DNA of 6,223 nt. It comes from a bacterium. GTDB taxonomy: Bacteria > Patescibacteriota > Saccharimonadia > Saccharimonadales > Saccharimonadaceae. The notes beneath the pieces were generated by a model, which did no database searches, was not told the DNA's origin, and was given only the letters and a program-made list of their open reading frames with translations. The position numbers were made by a program, and so were the translations under genes. Below, one piece after another: positions 1 through 5,637 of this stretch (its first letter is position 1; each line of letters starts with the position of its first letter). The stretch lies in contig SFVX01000013.1 of assembly GCA_004561445.1 (NCBI GenBank), positions 1 through 6,223 on the forward strand, in the 5' to 3' direction.

Positions 1-1
1 C

Positions 2-271
2 TTTACGGTGACGAAAAGCTATCTTCATCACGAGATGGACAGAGGGGCAAAGGCGGCAGGCGTGAAGCGTATCCGCATTCACGATCTCCGTCACAGCCAC
101 ATTTCACTCTTGATTGATATGGGCTTTTCTGCGGTGGCGATTGCTGACCGAGTTGGTCACGAAAGTATTGATATTACTTATCAGTACGCACACCTCTTTC
201 CGTCAAAGCAGATTGAGATGGCAGAAAAATTAGATGATTTAGGGAAAGGAGATTTTGAAAATGTCAGCTAA
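2..271 (+). CDS. Tyrosine recombinase (integrase), C-terminal fragment cut by the window edge
   Basis: This is the last 89 residues of a phage/ICE-type tyrosine recombinase, which cuts and rejoins DNA at attachment sites. The frame is open from base 2, so the start lies outside the window; the GTG at 8 is an internal valine, not a start. Visible catalytic parts are the HxxR box (HDLRH, about 77-91), the following GH (histidine at 158-160) and the tyrosine nucleophile in QYAHL (codon 185-187), nine residues after that histidine as in many family members. The upstream Arg and Lys of the active site are outside the window. The C-terminal end looks complete and undamaged. It overlaps the next gene by 11 bases, suggesting translational coupling and co-expression of excision/integration with mobilization. 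No attachment site is visible here. The family is certain; the subfamily and target site cannot be told. Confidence 0.93.
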   Translation, partial: FTVTKSYLHHEMDRGAKAAGVKRIRIHDLRHSHISLLIDMGFSAVAIADRVGHESIDITYQYAHLFPSKQIEMAEKLDDLGKGDFENVS

Positions 272-596
272 GAACAGAGATAACAAAAATCGTTGGAGGA
301 ATATCACAGTAGGGTTTCGAGTATCGCCCGAAGAAAACGAACTCATTAACAGAGCTGTAGCTCTATCAGGATTGCCAAAACAGGAGTATTGTTACCGCCG
401 TTGCTTAAATCAGGATGTGGTGGTACAGGGCAATCCGAGAGTGTATAAGGCGTTGAAAACGGAATTTGCCACAGTCCTTGCGGAACTGAAAAGGATTGAA
501 GCAGGAAAAGGTGTGGATGATGAACTGCTGAGTGTAATAGAACTGATTTCCATTATTCTCGGCGGTTTGAAAGGAGAGGATGCGAATGGAGAATAA
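261..596 (+). CDS. MobC-like relaxosome accessory protein (ribbon-helix-helix type)
   Basis: The product is 111 residues. After a basic N-terminus, residues about 12-45 read ITVGFRVSPEENELINRAVALSGL..., the pattern of a ribbon-helix-helix DNA-binding strand followed by a helix, as in MobC/mobilization accessory proteins (known: these bind near oriT and help the relaxase open the nick site). The C-terminal half is helical, probably for oligomerization. The ATG at 261 is chosen because the AGGAG at 247-251 lies nine bases upstream; the in-frame TTG at 255 is too close to that site. It overlaps the recombinase by 11 bases and the ATPase gene by 11 bases, so all three probably form one operon. 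The role in mobilization is inferred from the family and from the relaxase downstream. It could instead be an autoregulator of this operon, since RHH proteins often do both. Confidence 0.75.
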   Translation: MSAKNRDNKNRWRNITVGFRVSPEENELINRAVALSGLPKQEYCYRRCLNQDVVVQGNPRVYKALKTEFATVLAELKRIEAGKGVDDELLSVIELISIILGGLKGEDANGE

Positions 597-1740
597 AAAA
601 GAAATGACTATTCCAAATGTATCTGCGGCAACAGATGCGGAACAGTCACTTTCCAAATGTACTGACAATAGTATAGTCAATCAGGATACGGATTTCAAGG
701 GGTACGAGCAATCTTTTGAAGAAATGCAAAGGGAAATACTCAGACAGTTAGACCCTTCCTATCTGAAAACAGTATCAATGACAACGCTGTATGATACGGT
801 GTTTGAGGTTCAGACACCACTTATCGACGGTCTGCTCCAAAGGGGAACTTACCTTTTCGTAGGTTCCCCGAAAGTGGGAAAGAGCTTTATGATGGCACAG
901 CTTGCCTATCATATCAGCACAGGCACACCGCTTTGGGAGTATAAGGTGCGTAAGGCAACGGTGCTTTATTTTGCCCTTGAAGATGATTACCCACGTTTGC
1001 AGAAGCGATTGTTTCAGATGTTCGGTGCAAAGGAGACAGGCAATCTGTATTTCGCAACGGAATGTAAAACGGTCAATGGCGGACTGGAAGAACAGATAAG
1101 AGGGTTTATGAGGGAACACCCAGACACAGGCTTGATTATCATAGACACCTTAAAGCGTGTGCGTGAAGCAGGCGGAGCAGATTACAGCTACGCAAGTGAT
1201 TATGATGTTGTGGCAAGGCTGAAAGCGTTGGCAGACAGTTACAAGGTTTCAATGCTTATTGTTCATCATACACGCAAACAAAAATCGGAAGATATATTCG
1301 ATATGATTTCAGGCACGAATGGTCTGATGGGTGCGGCAGACGGTGCATTTGTTCTCAGTAAGGACAAGCGTACTTCCAACAATGCCACACTTGATGTTGC
1401 TGGCAGAGACCAGCAGGATATGAAAATCCATCTTGTAAGGGACAGCGAGCGATTGGTGTGGAACTTTGCAAAATCGGAAACGGAGATGTGGAAAGAACCG
1501 CCCGAACCTCTGCTTGAGAAGATAGCGGATACGCTCTTTTCGGAAAGTGACAGATGGGAAGGAACTGCTTCGGAACTTTGCGAAAGGCTTGCGGTGGATA
1601 TAAAGCCGAATGTACTTTCTTTAAGGCTCAGTATCAACGCAAGCAGGCTGTTTCGTGATTACGGTATCCGTTATCAGAACAGCCGCACACACGACGGAAG
1701 AAAGGTTTCACTTTGGAAAGAAACCGAGCAGACGGCGTGA
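586..1740 (+). CDS. RepA-like AAA ATPase (RecA-fold, putative replicative helicase)
   Basis: The product is 384 residues. After a polar N-terminal tail, residues 93-100 form a Walker A motif (GSPKVGKS) and residues 183-188 a Walker B strand (LIIIDT), followed by the VHHTRK segment at about 226-231 and a GTNGLMGAADG stretch. This is the layout of the AAA_25/RepA family, hexameric RecA-fold ATPases related to the RSF1010 RepA helicase. The C-terminal ~90 residues look like a winged-helix-type domain (TASELCERL...LSLRLSINASRLF...). The ATG at 586 is preferred to the ATG at 580, because AGGAG at 572-576 is nine bases from 586 but only three from 580. In mobilizable elements such ATPases are thought to support replication or unwinding of the excised circle; no DNA substrate can be proven from sequence. 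Iteron-like repeats start at its last codons, consistent with an origin nearby. No separate primase or initiator gene is visible. Confidence 0.85.
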   Translation: MENKKEMTIPNVSAATDAEQSLSKCTDNSIVNQDTDFKGYEQSFEEMQREILRQLDPSYLKTVSMTTLYDTVFEVQTPLIDGLLQRGTYLFVGSPKVGKSFMMAQLAYHISTGTPLWEYKVRKATVLYFALEDDYPRLQKRLFQMFGAKETGNLYFATECKTVNGGLEEQIRGFMREHPDTGLIIIDTLKRVREAGGADYSYASDYDVVARLKALADSYKVSMLIVHHTRKQKSEDIFDMISGTNGLMGAADGAFVLSKDKRTSNNATLDVAGRDQQDMKIHLVRDSERLVWNFAKSETEMWKEPPEPLLEKIADTLFSESDRWEGTASELCERLAVDIKPNVLSLRLSINASRLFRDYGIRYQNSRTHDGRKVSLWKETEQTA

Positions 1741-1820
1741 CAAACGGTGTCAAAGGTGTCAATGTTTTTGAGAGCAGCACGCTGTGAAAAACATTGTCAC
1801 CATCGTCACACTTTGACACC
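1736..1820 (+). repeat. Iteron-like 9-bp repeats in two opposed sets
   Basis: Three tandem units with nine- to ten-base spacing run rightwards: CGTGACAAA (1736-1744), GGTGTCAAA (1746-1754) and GGTGTCAAT (1755-1763). Three related units lie on the opposite strand: GGTGTCAAA (complement of 1812-1820), GTGTGACGA (1803-1811) and TGGTGACAA (1794-1802). The two sets face each other, so the segment is also a large inverted repeat: 1755-1769 pairs with 1787-1801 at 14 of 15 positions around a 17-base loop, and 1746-1755 pairs exactly with 1811-1820. No T-run follows, so it is not a typical terminator. It may bind RepA, MobC or the relaxase; the binding partner is inferred from position only. Confidence 0.6.
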
Positions 1821-1843
1821 GGATAAAGTTTAGGGGAGTGTGC
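1807..1843 (+). other. Candidate MobV-type origin of transfer (oriT) with nick region
   Basis: CACACTTT (1807-1814), ATAAAGT (1823-1829) and AGTGTG (1837-1842) occur in this order on the coding strand, 232 bases before the relaxase start. ACTTT (1810-1814) pairs with AAAGT (1825-1829), and CACACT (1807-1812) alternatively pairs with AGTGTG (1837-1842). From memory, the pMV158 oriT has the same order of elements (CACACTTTAT, ATAAAGT, TAGTGTG) with the nick right after GTGTG. The relaxase here belongs to the same MobV family and lies downstream in the same orientation, as in pMV158. By analogy the nick would fall after base 1842. Spacing differs (AGTTTAGGGGAGTGTG rather than AGTATAGTGTG), so this is a candidate, not a proven site. 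Confidence 0.5.
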
Positions 1844-1850
1844 AGAGAGT

Positions 1851-2032
1851 GCCTTTTCAAAGGCGGCTCTTTGGTCTCGCCTGCTGGCTCGGTCGGTTCG
1901 CAGGCGTGTGTGCCACCGGCACACGCTCACCCCTCGGAGAGCCTTCGGAGAACGCAAAACCTGTTTACAGGTCGCATTTTTGATGGGTGTACCCGTCAAA
2001 AGTGCTTTTGCGTTACTTTTGACAAAAGTAAC
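1851..2032 (+). repeat. Array of five short hairpins upstream of the relaxase gene
   Basis: Five inverted repeats follow one another: GCCTTT/AAAGGC (1851-1864, 2-base loop); CGCCTGC/GCAGGCG (1878-1906); GTGTGCC/GGCACAC (1908-1924, ACC loop); ACCTGT/ACAGGT (1959-1972, TT loop); and TTTTGATGGGT/ACCCGTCAAAA (1978-2001, GT loop, one G-T pair). A sixth, GTTACTTTTG/CAAAAGTAAC (2012-2032, 1-base centre), closes the array and is listed separately. AACGCAAAA (1951-1959) pairs exactly with TTTTGCGTT (2006-2014) and encloses the fourth and fifth hairpins, so the strand could fold into a branched structure. CAAAACCTG is directly repeated at 1955-1963 and 2032-2040. Such density suggests a single-stranded DNA signal (transfer or lagging-strand initiation) or protein-binding sites. 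Short ORFs crossing it have no ribosome binding site or recognizable product. Confidence 0.75.
2012..2032 (+). promoter_or_regulatory. Near-perfect palindrome containing a TTGACA box upstream of the relaxase gene
   Basis: GTTACTTTTG (2012-2021) and CAAAAGTAAC (2023-2032) are exact reverse complements around a single A. The centre contains TTGACA (2019-2024), a consensus -35 box, but the bases 17-18 further on (GAATGT/AATGTT, about 2042-2048) are a poor -10, so a promoter is only possible. If real, a protein bound to the palindrome would block it, as MobM does at oriT in pMV158 (known for that plasmid). The left arm overlaps the end of the TTTTGCGTT arm (2006-2014), so the two structures would compete. 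Confidence 0.45.
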
Positions 2033-2074
2033 AAAACCTGAGAATGTTGAAATTTACAGATGGGAGATGAAAAA

Positions 2075-3235
2075 ATGCAGAGAACGATAAGTGCAATGGT
2101 CGGTAAAGGCTCGGTCAATCACAATAGCCGAAAGTTCCGAGCAGAAAATGTAGACGGAACTCGTACTCATCTCAATATCGACTACTGCAATGAAAATATA
2201 AAGACAGTTTATCACGAATTGTTTGATGAAGCATTGGAAAGATACAATGCCAAGCAGATAAGGTCAGACCGAAAGATAAAAGATTATTATGAAAAAATCC
2301 GAAGTTCCAAGCAGGAAAAACCGTTCCACGAAATCATTTTACAGGTGGGCGGTAAGGGAAATATGAACGCCGATACGGAAAACGGAGAACTGGCAAAGCA
2401 GATTTTAGATGAATACTATCAGGGTTTTCAGGAGCGAAATCCACAGCTTCGGGTGTTCTCGGCTCATCTGCATATGGATGAAGCTACACCACATCTGCAC
2501 ATAGATTTTGTACCTTTTACCACAGGCAGCAAGCGTGGACTTGATACAAGAGTGTCACTAAAGCAGGCTCTTGCAACGCAAGGTTTTAAGGGCGGCAGTC
2601 GTGGCGATACGGAGTGGTCGCAATGGATACAGTCCGAAAAAGAACAGCTTGCGGCGGTGATGGAACGTTATGGGATTGAGTGGGAACATTTAGGCACACA
2701 CGAAAAACATCTTTCTGTTTTGGATTATAAAAAGCAGGAAAGAGAAAAAGAAGTGGCGGCATTAGGTGCGAAAATCGAGCAGAAACAGATTGAATTTGAT
2801 GTGTTGTCGGAACGAGTATTGAACTATGATAAGGCAAAAGACGAGCTGTCAAATCTTGAAATAGAGCTTGATACTGCACCGAAATATCAGTTGCCAGAAC
2901 CAGAGAAATTTATGACTGCAAAGGCATATAAAACCAAAATGGCAGAGCCGGTTGTAAGGAAATTGAAGCAACTTGTCAAAACGGTGCTTGCCCGCTGCTT
3001 TGAGGGGTGGGACAACTATCATAGGCTGAATACAGCGAATGCACAGTTATACCGCACCAATCAGCGTTTGGAGAAAGTCAATGAAAGATTGACCGAAGAA
3101 AACAAAATCCTAAAAGCAGAAAATAAAGATTACAGCCTGCTCCGTAAGGTTTTTGGTCGCAAACAGATAGATGATTTGTTGGAGCAGGCAAGAACAGTTA
3201 AAGGTCGCAAGCGTGATAATACACGATCACGATAG
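2075..3235 (+). CDS. MobV (Pre/Mob) family relaxase
   Basis: The product is 386 residues; it would nick oriT, stay attached to the 5' end and lead the strand into a recipient through a helper element's channel. Near the N-terminus NHNSR places a histidine at residue 16, aligned with His22 of MobM (KHNER), which is the known catalytic nucleophile of pMV158 MobM; RTHLN (30-34) matches the next conserved block. The metal-binding motif HLHMDEATPHLHID spans 131-144. Residues about 219-265 and 315-365 are rich in E/K/Q/L heptads, likely coiled coils for dimerization or partner binding. ATG 2075 is chosen over ATG 2060 because GGGAG at 2062-2066 lies eight bases before it. The gene is intact. It is followed after 26 bases by tnpV; Tn4451 also carries a Mob/Pre-type protein (TnpZ) and TnpV, so a shared ancestry of this module is plausible. 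Confidence 0.93.
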   Translation: MQRTISAMVGKGSVNHNSRKFRAENVDGTRTHLNIDYCNENIKTVYHELFDEALERYNAKQIRSDRKIKDYYEKIRSSKQEKPFHEIILQVGGKGNMNADTENGELAKQILDEYYQGFQERNPQLRVFSAHLHMDEATPHLHIDFVPFTTGSKRGLDTRVSLKQALATQGFKGGSRGDTEWSQWIQSEKEQLAAVMERYGIEWEHLGTHEKHLSVLDYKKQEREKEVAALGAKIEQKQIEFDVLSERVLNYDKAKDELSNLEIELDTAPKYQLPEPEKFMTAKAYKTKMAEPVVRKLKQLVKTVLARCFEGWDNYHRLNTANAQLYRTNQRLEKVNERLTEENKILKAENKDYSLLRKVFGRKQIDDLLEQARTVKGRKRDNTRSR

Positions 3236-3261
3236 ACAAAAATCACAGGAGGAAAAGGAAA

Positions 3262-3639
3262 ATGACAAAGACAATTTTTGAAGAAATGGGCGGAACTTAT
3301 AGACAGGTGGGTGATTATTTATTGCCGAACATCACAGTACCAGCCGAAGAAGAAATAGAGCCGATTGGTTTATGGGGGAAACGACATGCAAGGCATTTAA
3401 AGGAACACTATAAAGTGTTATATATGAACCTGCTGACAAGCGGAAAGCTGCATAGTTATCTTGCAGAAGTCGATAAGCAAGCAGAGGATATGTTTCTTCG
3501 ACTGGTAAAGGAATATGCCGACAGACAAGATGTGACGGAACAATTAAAGAAAGATAATCCCTACGAATGGATTGGAAGAATGAATAATATTCAGGCTTGT
3601 GTGAGGGAAGTTGTAGGAACGGAGTTGATTTACACATAA
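3262..3639 (+). CDS. tnpV: TnpV-family transposon protein
   Basis: The product is 125 residues and matches the TnpV family, named after Tn4451 of Clostridium perfringens. Recognizable stretches are FEEMGGTYRQVGDYLLPN at 6-23, PIGLWGKRHARHLKEH at about 34-49, LLTSGKLHSYL, and the C-terminal RMNNIQACVREVV...ELIY. The function of TnpV is not well established; it has been proposed as a small DNA-binding or excision-related factor, and it is very common next to cargo genes in Clostridia elements. A strong AGGAGG at 3247-3252 stands nine bases before the ATG. It is probably co-transcribed with the relaxase. No T-rich terminator follows, so read-through into the cargo leader is possible. Its presence marks the usual joint between element backbone and resistance cargo. 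Confidence 0.88.
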   Translation: MTKTIFEEMGGTYRQVGDYLLPNITVPAEEEIEPIGLWGKRHARHLKEHYKVLYMNLLTSGKLHSYLAEVDKQAEDMFLRLVKEYADRQDVTEQLKKDNPYEWIGRMNNIQACVREVVGTELIYT

Positions 3640-3710
3640 GCGTTTTACGGTATGGTGCTCCTGCGTTTGCTGGAGTGCTGTGGTTGTGGTTGTAAAGAGG
3701 TTGTGAAAGA

Positions 3711-3739
3711 TTGAATTTCGTAATGGTTGGATGTATAAT
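3711..3739 (+). promoter_or_regulatory. Promoter P1 upstream of the resistance cargo
   Basis: TTGAAT (3711-3716) and a perfect TATAAT (3734-3739) are separated by 17 bases, a good housekeeping sigma promoter. Transcription would start near 3746, inside the palindrome described next. It reads towards the ABC-F gene through a roughly 350-base leader. Confidence 0.55.
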
Positions 3740-3741
3740 TA

Positions 3742-3769
3742 GGAAGTGAAAATTTTAATTTGCACTTCC
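3742..3769 (+). promoter_or_regulatory. Palindrome over the predicted P1 start site (possible operator)
   Basis: GGAAGTG (3742-3748) and CACTTCC (3763-3769) are exact reverse complements, and after one A/G mismatch AAATT (3750-3754) pairs with AATTT (3757-3761) around a TT centre. It begins three bases after the P1 TATAAT, where a repressor would block initiation. There is no T-run, so a terminator is unlikely. No regulator gene is visible in the window. Confidence 0.45.
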
Positions 3770-3784
3770 ATAAGGTGAAATGTA

Positions 3785-3813
3785 TTGACACAAAAAATAC
3801 AGTATGATAGTAT
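3785..3813 (+). promoter_or_regulatory. Promoter P2 upstream of the ABC-F gene
   Basis: A perfect TTGACA (3785-3790) is followed after 17 bases by TAGTAT (3808-3813, four of six consensus bases). An alternative TATGAT at 3803-3808 is closer to consensus but only 12 bases away. The start would be near 3820, giving a leader of about 270 bases before the ABC-F start codon. This is the more likely promoter of the attenuated transcript because of its position just before the leader ORF. Confidence 0.6.
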
Positions 3814-3857
3814 TGCCATTAGAAGAAAGAAAGGCACATTTTGTGTAAGGTGAGGAA

Positions 3858-3872
3858 ATGATTAATAGATAA
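3858..3872 (+). CDS. Putative four-codon leader peptide (MINR)
   Basis: ATG ATT AAT AGA TAA follows a purine-rich AAGGTGAGG (3847-3855), a credible ribosome binding site with AAGG seven bases before the ATG. Very short leader ORFs that sense stalled ribosomes are known upstream of several antibiotic-resistance ABC-F genes (for example msrD, vmlR and lmo0919). Here the ORF is followed by hairpins and a terminator before the structural gene, which fits. Translation is not proven; other two- to four-codon ORFs exist in the leader without a good binding site. Confidence 0.4.
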   Translation: MINR

Positions 3873-3875
3873 TTT

Positions 3876-3992
3876 GATTTAAGTAAGACACATATAGTTA
3901 TTGAGCCTGTAGAGAATAGGTTTGTTTTGTGTACGCTTAAGTTGGATTATCGCAAGAGGCATTTCCTTTGTTTTCCTTTTGGAAAAGAAATA
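3876..3992 (+). promoter_or_regulatory. Leader RNA hairpins between leader peptide and terminator
   Basis: TTAAG and ACACA (about 3879-3892) can pair with TGTGT and CTTAA (about 3929-3939), enclosing a smaller CCTGT/ATAGG hairpin (3906-3920). A second hairpin pairs ATTTC (3961-3965) with GAAAT (3987-3991) and TTTTCC (3971-3976, after a bulge) with GGAAAA (3981-3986). These are candidate anti-terminator or pausing structures of an attenuator. I could not work out one clear alternative fold that excludes the terminator, so the switching partner is unresolved. Confidence 0.35.
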
Positions 3993-4005
3993 AGGGTCTA
4001 TTTAG

Positions 4006-4043
4006 CGAGTCTATTTTTGCGTATGCAAAAAAGACTCGTTTTT
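4006..4043 (+). terminator. Intrinsic terminator in the ABC-F leader (attenuator)
   Basis: CGAGTCTATTTTTGC (4006-4020) pairs with GCAAAAAAGACTCG (4025-4038): fourteen base pairs with one bulged A, a GTAT loop, then TTTTT (4039-4043). It lies downstream of promoters P1 and P2 and only 49 bases before the ABC-F start, with no intact gene in between. A terminator in this place normally means transcription attenuation: default stop, with read-through when the inducer stalls a ribosome upstream. It may also insulate the cargo from mob-operon read-through. Confidence 0.85.
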
Positions 4044-4092
4044 GTGTGTTCAAAATAATAATTGGCTCAGACTTCGAAAAGGAGAAACTTTA

Positions 4093-5637
4093 ATGTTGCA
4101 GATAAAAAAATTAAATTTAACACATAAAAAAGACCTGAGAATAATTCTTAATGATTTCAACCTTGTGCTAAATGATGGAGATAAGGCAGTTATTATTGGA
4201 GAAGAGGGAAATGGGAAATCGACATTAATGAAGTGGATATACAATCCGTCGCTTGTAGAAAACTATATAGAAGCAGATGGGGAAAGGATAATGGGACACG
4301 AACGTCTTGGTTATCTTCCGCAGGAGATGCTCGATGAAGATAAGGAAAAAACAATATACGAATATTTTTCTGAAGAGGAAATATTCTGGGAGAAAACGCC
4401 TAAAGAATTGTCTGTTATTGCGGGAAAATTTGGAATGAAAAATGATTTTTTCTACAGTAACCAGACAATGGGTAGTCTTTCAGGAGGCGAAAAAGTCAAG
4501 ACACAACTTATGAGGCTTTTCATTCGCGATGTTTCTGTGCTGTTGTTGGACGAACCTTCCAATGACATCGACATTGCGACGCTTACATTACTGGAAAAAA
4601 TCATAAATGACTGGAAGCACATTGTGCTTTTTATTTCACACGATGAAACGCTGATAGAGCGTACTGCCAACATGGTGATACATATCGAGCAGATTATACG
4701 AAAAACAAAGGCGAGATATACCGTGGCAAAGCTTCCCTATAGACGCTATGTGGAAGAACGGCTTCATAAATTTGAAATCCAAAAACAGCGGGCACTGAGT
4801 GACCGTAGGGAGAAAAAGATTCGCGATGAAAAATATCAAAGAGTTATGCAGAGTGTACAAGGTGCATTAAGAAGTTGTACCAGACAAGCACCGTCTGTTG
4901 CCAAAAACTTAAAGGACAAAATGCATACGGTTAAGGCAATGGAACGAAGATTTGAAAAAGAAGATGAAAATATGACTCAGATGCCGGAACAGGAAGAAGC
5001 AATCTTTGTCAAATTAGGGGATGAAAACTCACACATTCCCGCAGGAAAAACGGTCATAGAATATGAACTTTCAAAGCTTGTGACTCCGGATGGCAAAAGA
5101 ATTTTAGCAGAAGGAATTCATTTAAAAATAAAAGGTTCAGAAAAAATCTGTATGATAGGAGCCAACGGGGCAGGAAAAACGACTCTTCTAAAAAAGATAG
5201 CGGAAGAACTCCTAAATCGGAATGACATTAAAGCAGAATATATGCCTCAAACTTATGAAGACCTGCTGGATTTGGATGTTACACCGGTTGATTACCTTGA
5301 TAAAACAGGAGATAAAGAAGAGCGTACAAGAATTAGAACATACCTTGGTTCACTTAAATACACACCAGATGAAATGGAGCATCCGATTCGGGAGTTATCA
5401 GGCGGACAAAAGGCGAAAGTGCTTCTCTTGAGGATGAGCTTAAGTGGTGCAAATGTTCTTATTCTGGATGAACCGACAAGAAATTTTTCACCATTGTCCG
5501 GTCCGGTAATAAGAAAAATGCTCCGAGAATTTCCGGGGGCTGTCATTAGCATTTCTCACGATAGAAAGTATATTGAAGAGGTGTGCGATAAAATATATCA
5601 GCTAAATCCTAATGGATTACAGCTAATTGGTGATTGA
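4093..5637 (+). CDS. ABC-F ATPase, probable antibiotic ribosome-protection protein
   Basis: The product is 514 residues with two ATP-binding domains and no membrane segments, the form of ABC-F proteins that bind the ribosomal E site and displace drugs. Domain 1 has Walker A GEEGNGKS (36-43), signature LSGGE (129-133), Walker B VLLLDEP (149-155) and switch SHDE (182-185). The charged linker at about 205-310 carries the long helices and the loop that reaches towards the drug site in this family. Domain 2 has GANGAGKTT (356-364), LSGGQ (435-439), VLILDEP (455-461) and SHDR (488-491). Residues after both Walker B motifs depart from the usual DEPTNHLD (DEPSNDID and DEPTRNFS). ATG 4093 follows AAGGAG (4079-4084) by eight bases; an upstream in-frame TTG at 4042 sits in the terminator and is rejected. 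The attenuator and the lnu neighbour favour resistance to lincosamides, streptogramin A or pleuromutilins; the exact spectrum and allele cannot be read from sequence. A housekeeping ABC-F role is less likely. Confidence 0.88.
   Translation: MLQIKKLNLTHKKDLRIILNDFNLVLNDGDKAVIIGEEGNGKSTLMKWIYNPSLVENYIEADGERIMGHERLGYLPQEMLDEDKEKTIYEYFSEEEIFWEKTPKELSVIAGKFGMKNDFFYSNQTMGSLSGGEKVKTQLMRLFIRDVSVLLLDEPSNDIDIATLTLLEKIINDWKHIVLFISHDETLIERTANMVIHIEQIIRKTKARYTVAKLPYRRYVEERLHKFEIQKQRALSDRREKKIRDEKYQRVMQSVQGALRSCTRQAPSVAKNLKDKMHTVKAMERRFEKEDENMTQMPEQEEAIFVKLGDENSHIPAGKTVIEYELSKLVTPDGKRILAEGIHLKIKGSEKICMIGANGAGKTTLLKKIAEELLNRNDIKAEYMPQTYEDLLDLDVTPVDYLDKTGDKEERTRIRTYLGSLKYTPDEMEHPIRELSGGQKAKVLLLRMSLSGANVLILDEPTRNFSPLSGPVIRKMLREFPGAVISISHDRKYIEEVCDKIYQLNPNGLQLIGD

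Noticed and set aside
1755..1801. Terminator after the ATPase gene
   Set aside because: The stem is long, but there is no T-run after it, the loop is 17 bases and the arms belong to the iteron-like array.
1634..1999. A 121-codon reverse-strand ORF
   Set aside because: It crosses the end of the ATPase gene and the hairpin array, has no recognizable domain, and is a chance open frame.
1736..2040. CRISPR array
   Set aside because: The repeats are short, palindromic and not separated by equal unique spacers, and no cas genes are present.
1838..2090. Overlapping short + strand ORFs of 60-67 codons in the repeat-rich region
   Set aside because: No ribosome binding site and no recognizable protein; the composition comes from the inverted repeats, which explain the sequence better.
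3661..3700. CTCCTGC/GCTGGAG stem and GTGGTTGT repeats after tnpV as a terminator
   Set aside because: The stem has a mismatch and is followed by a mixed GT-rich stretch rather than a T-run.
4042..4092. In-frame extension of the ABC-F protein to a TTG at 4042
   Set aside because: The extension starts in the terminator T-run, and a good AAGGAG stands correctly before ATG 4093.
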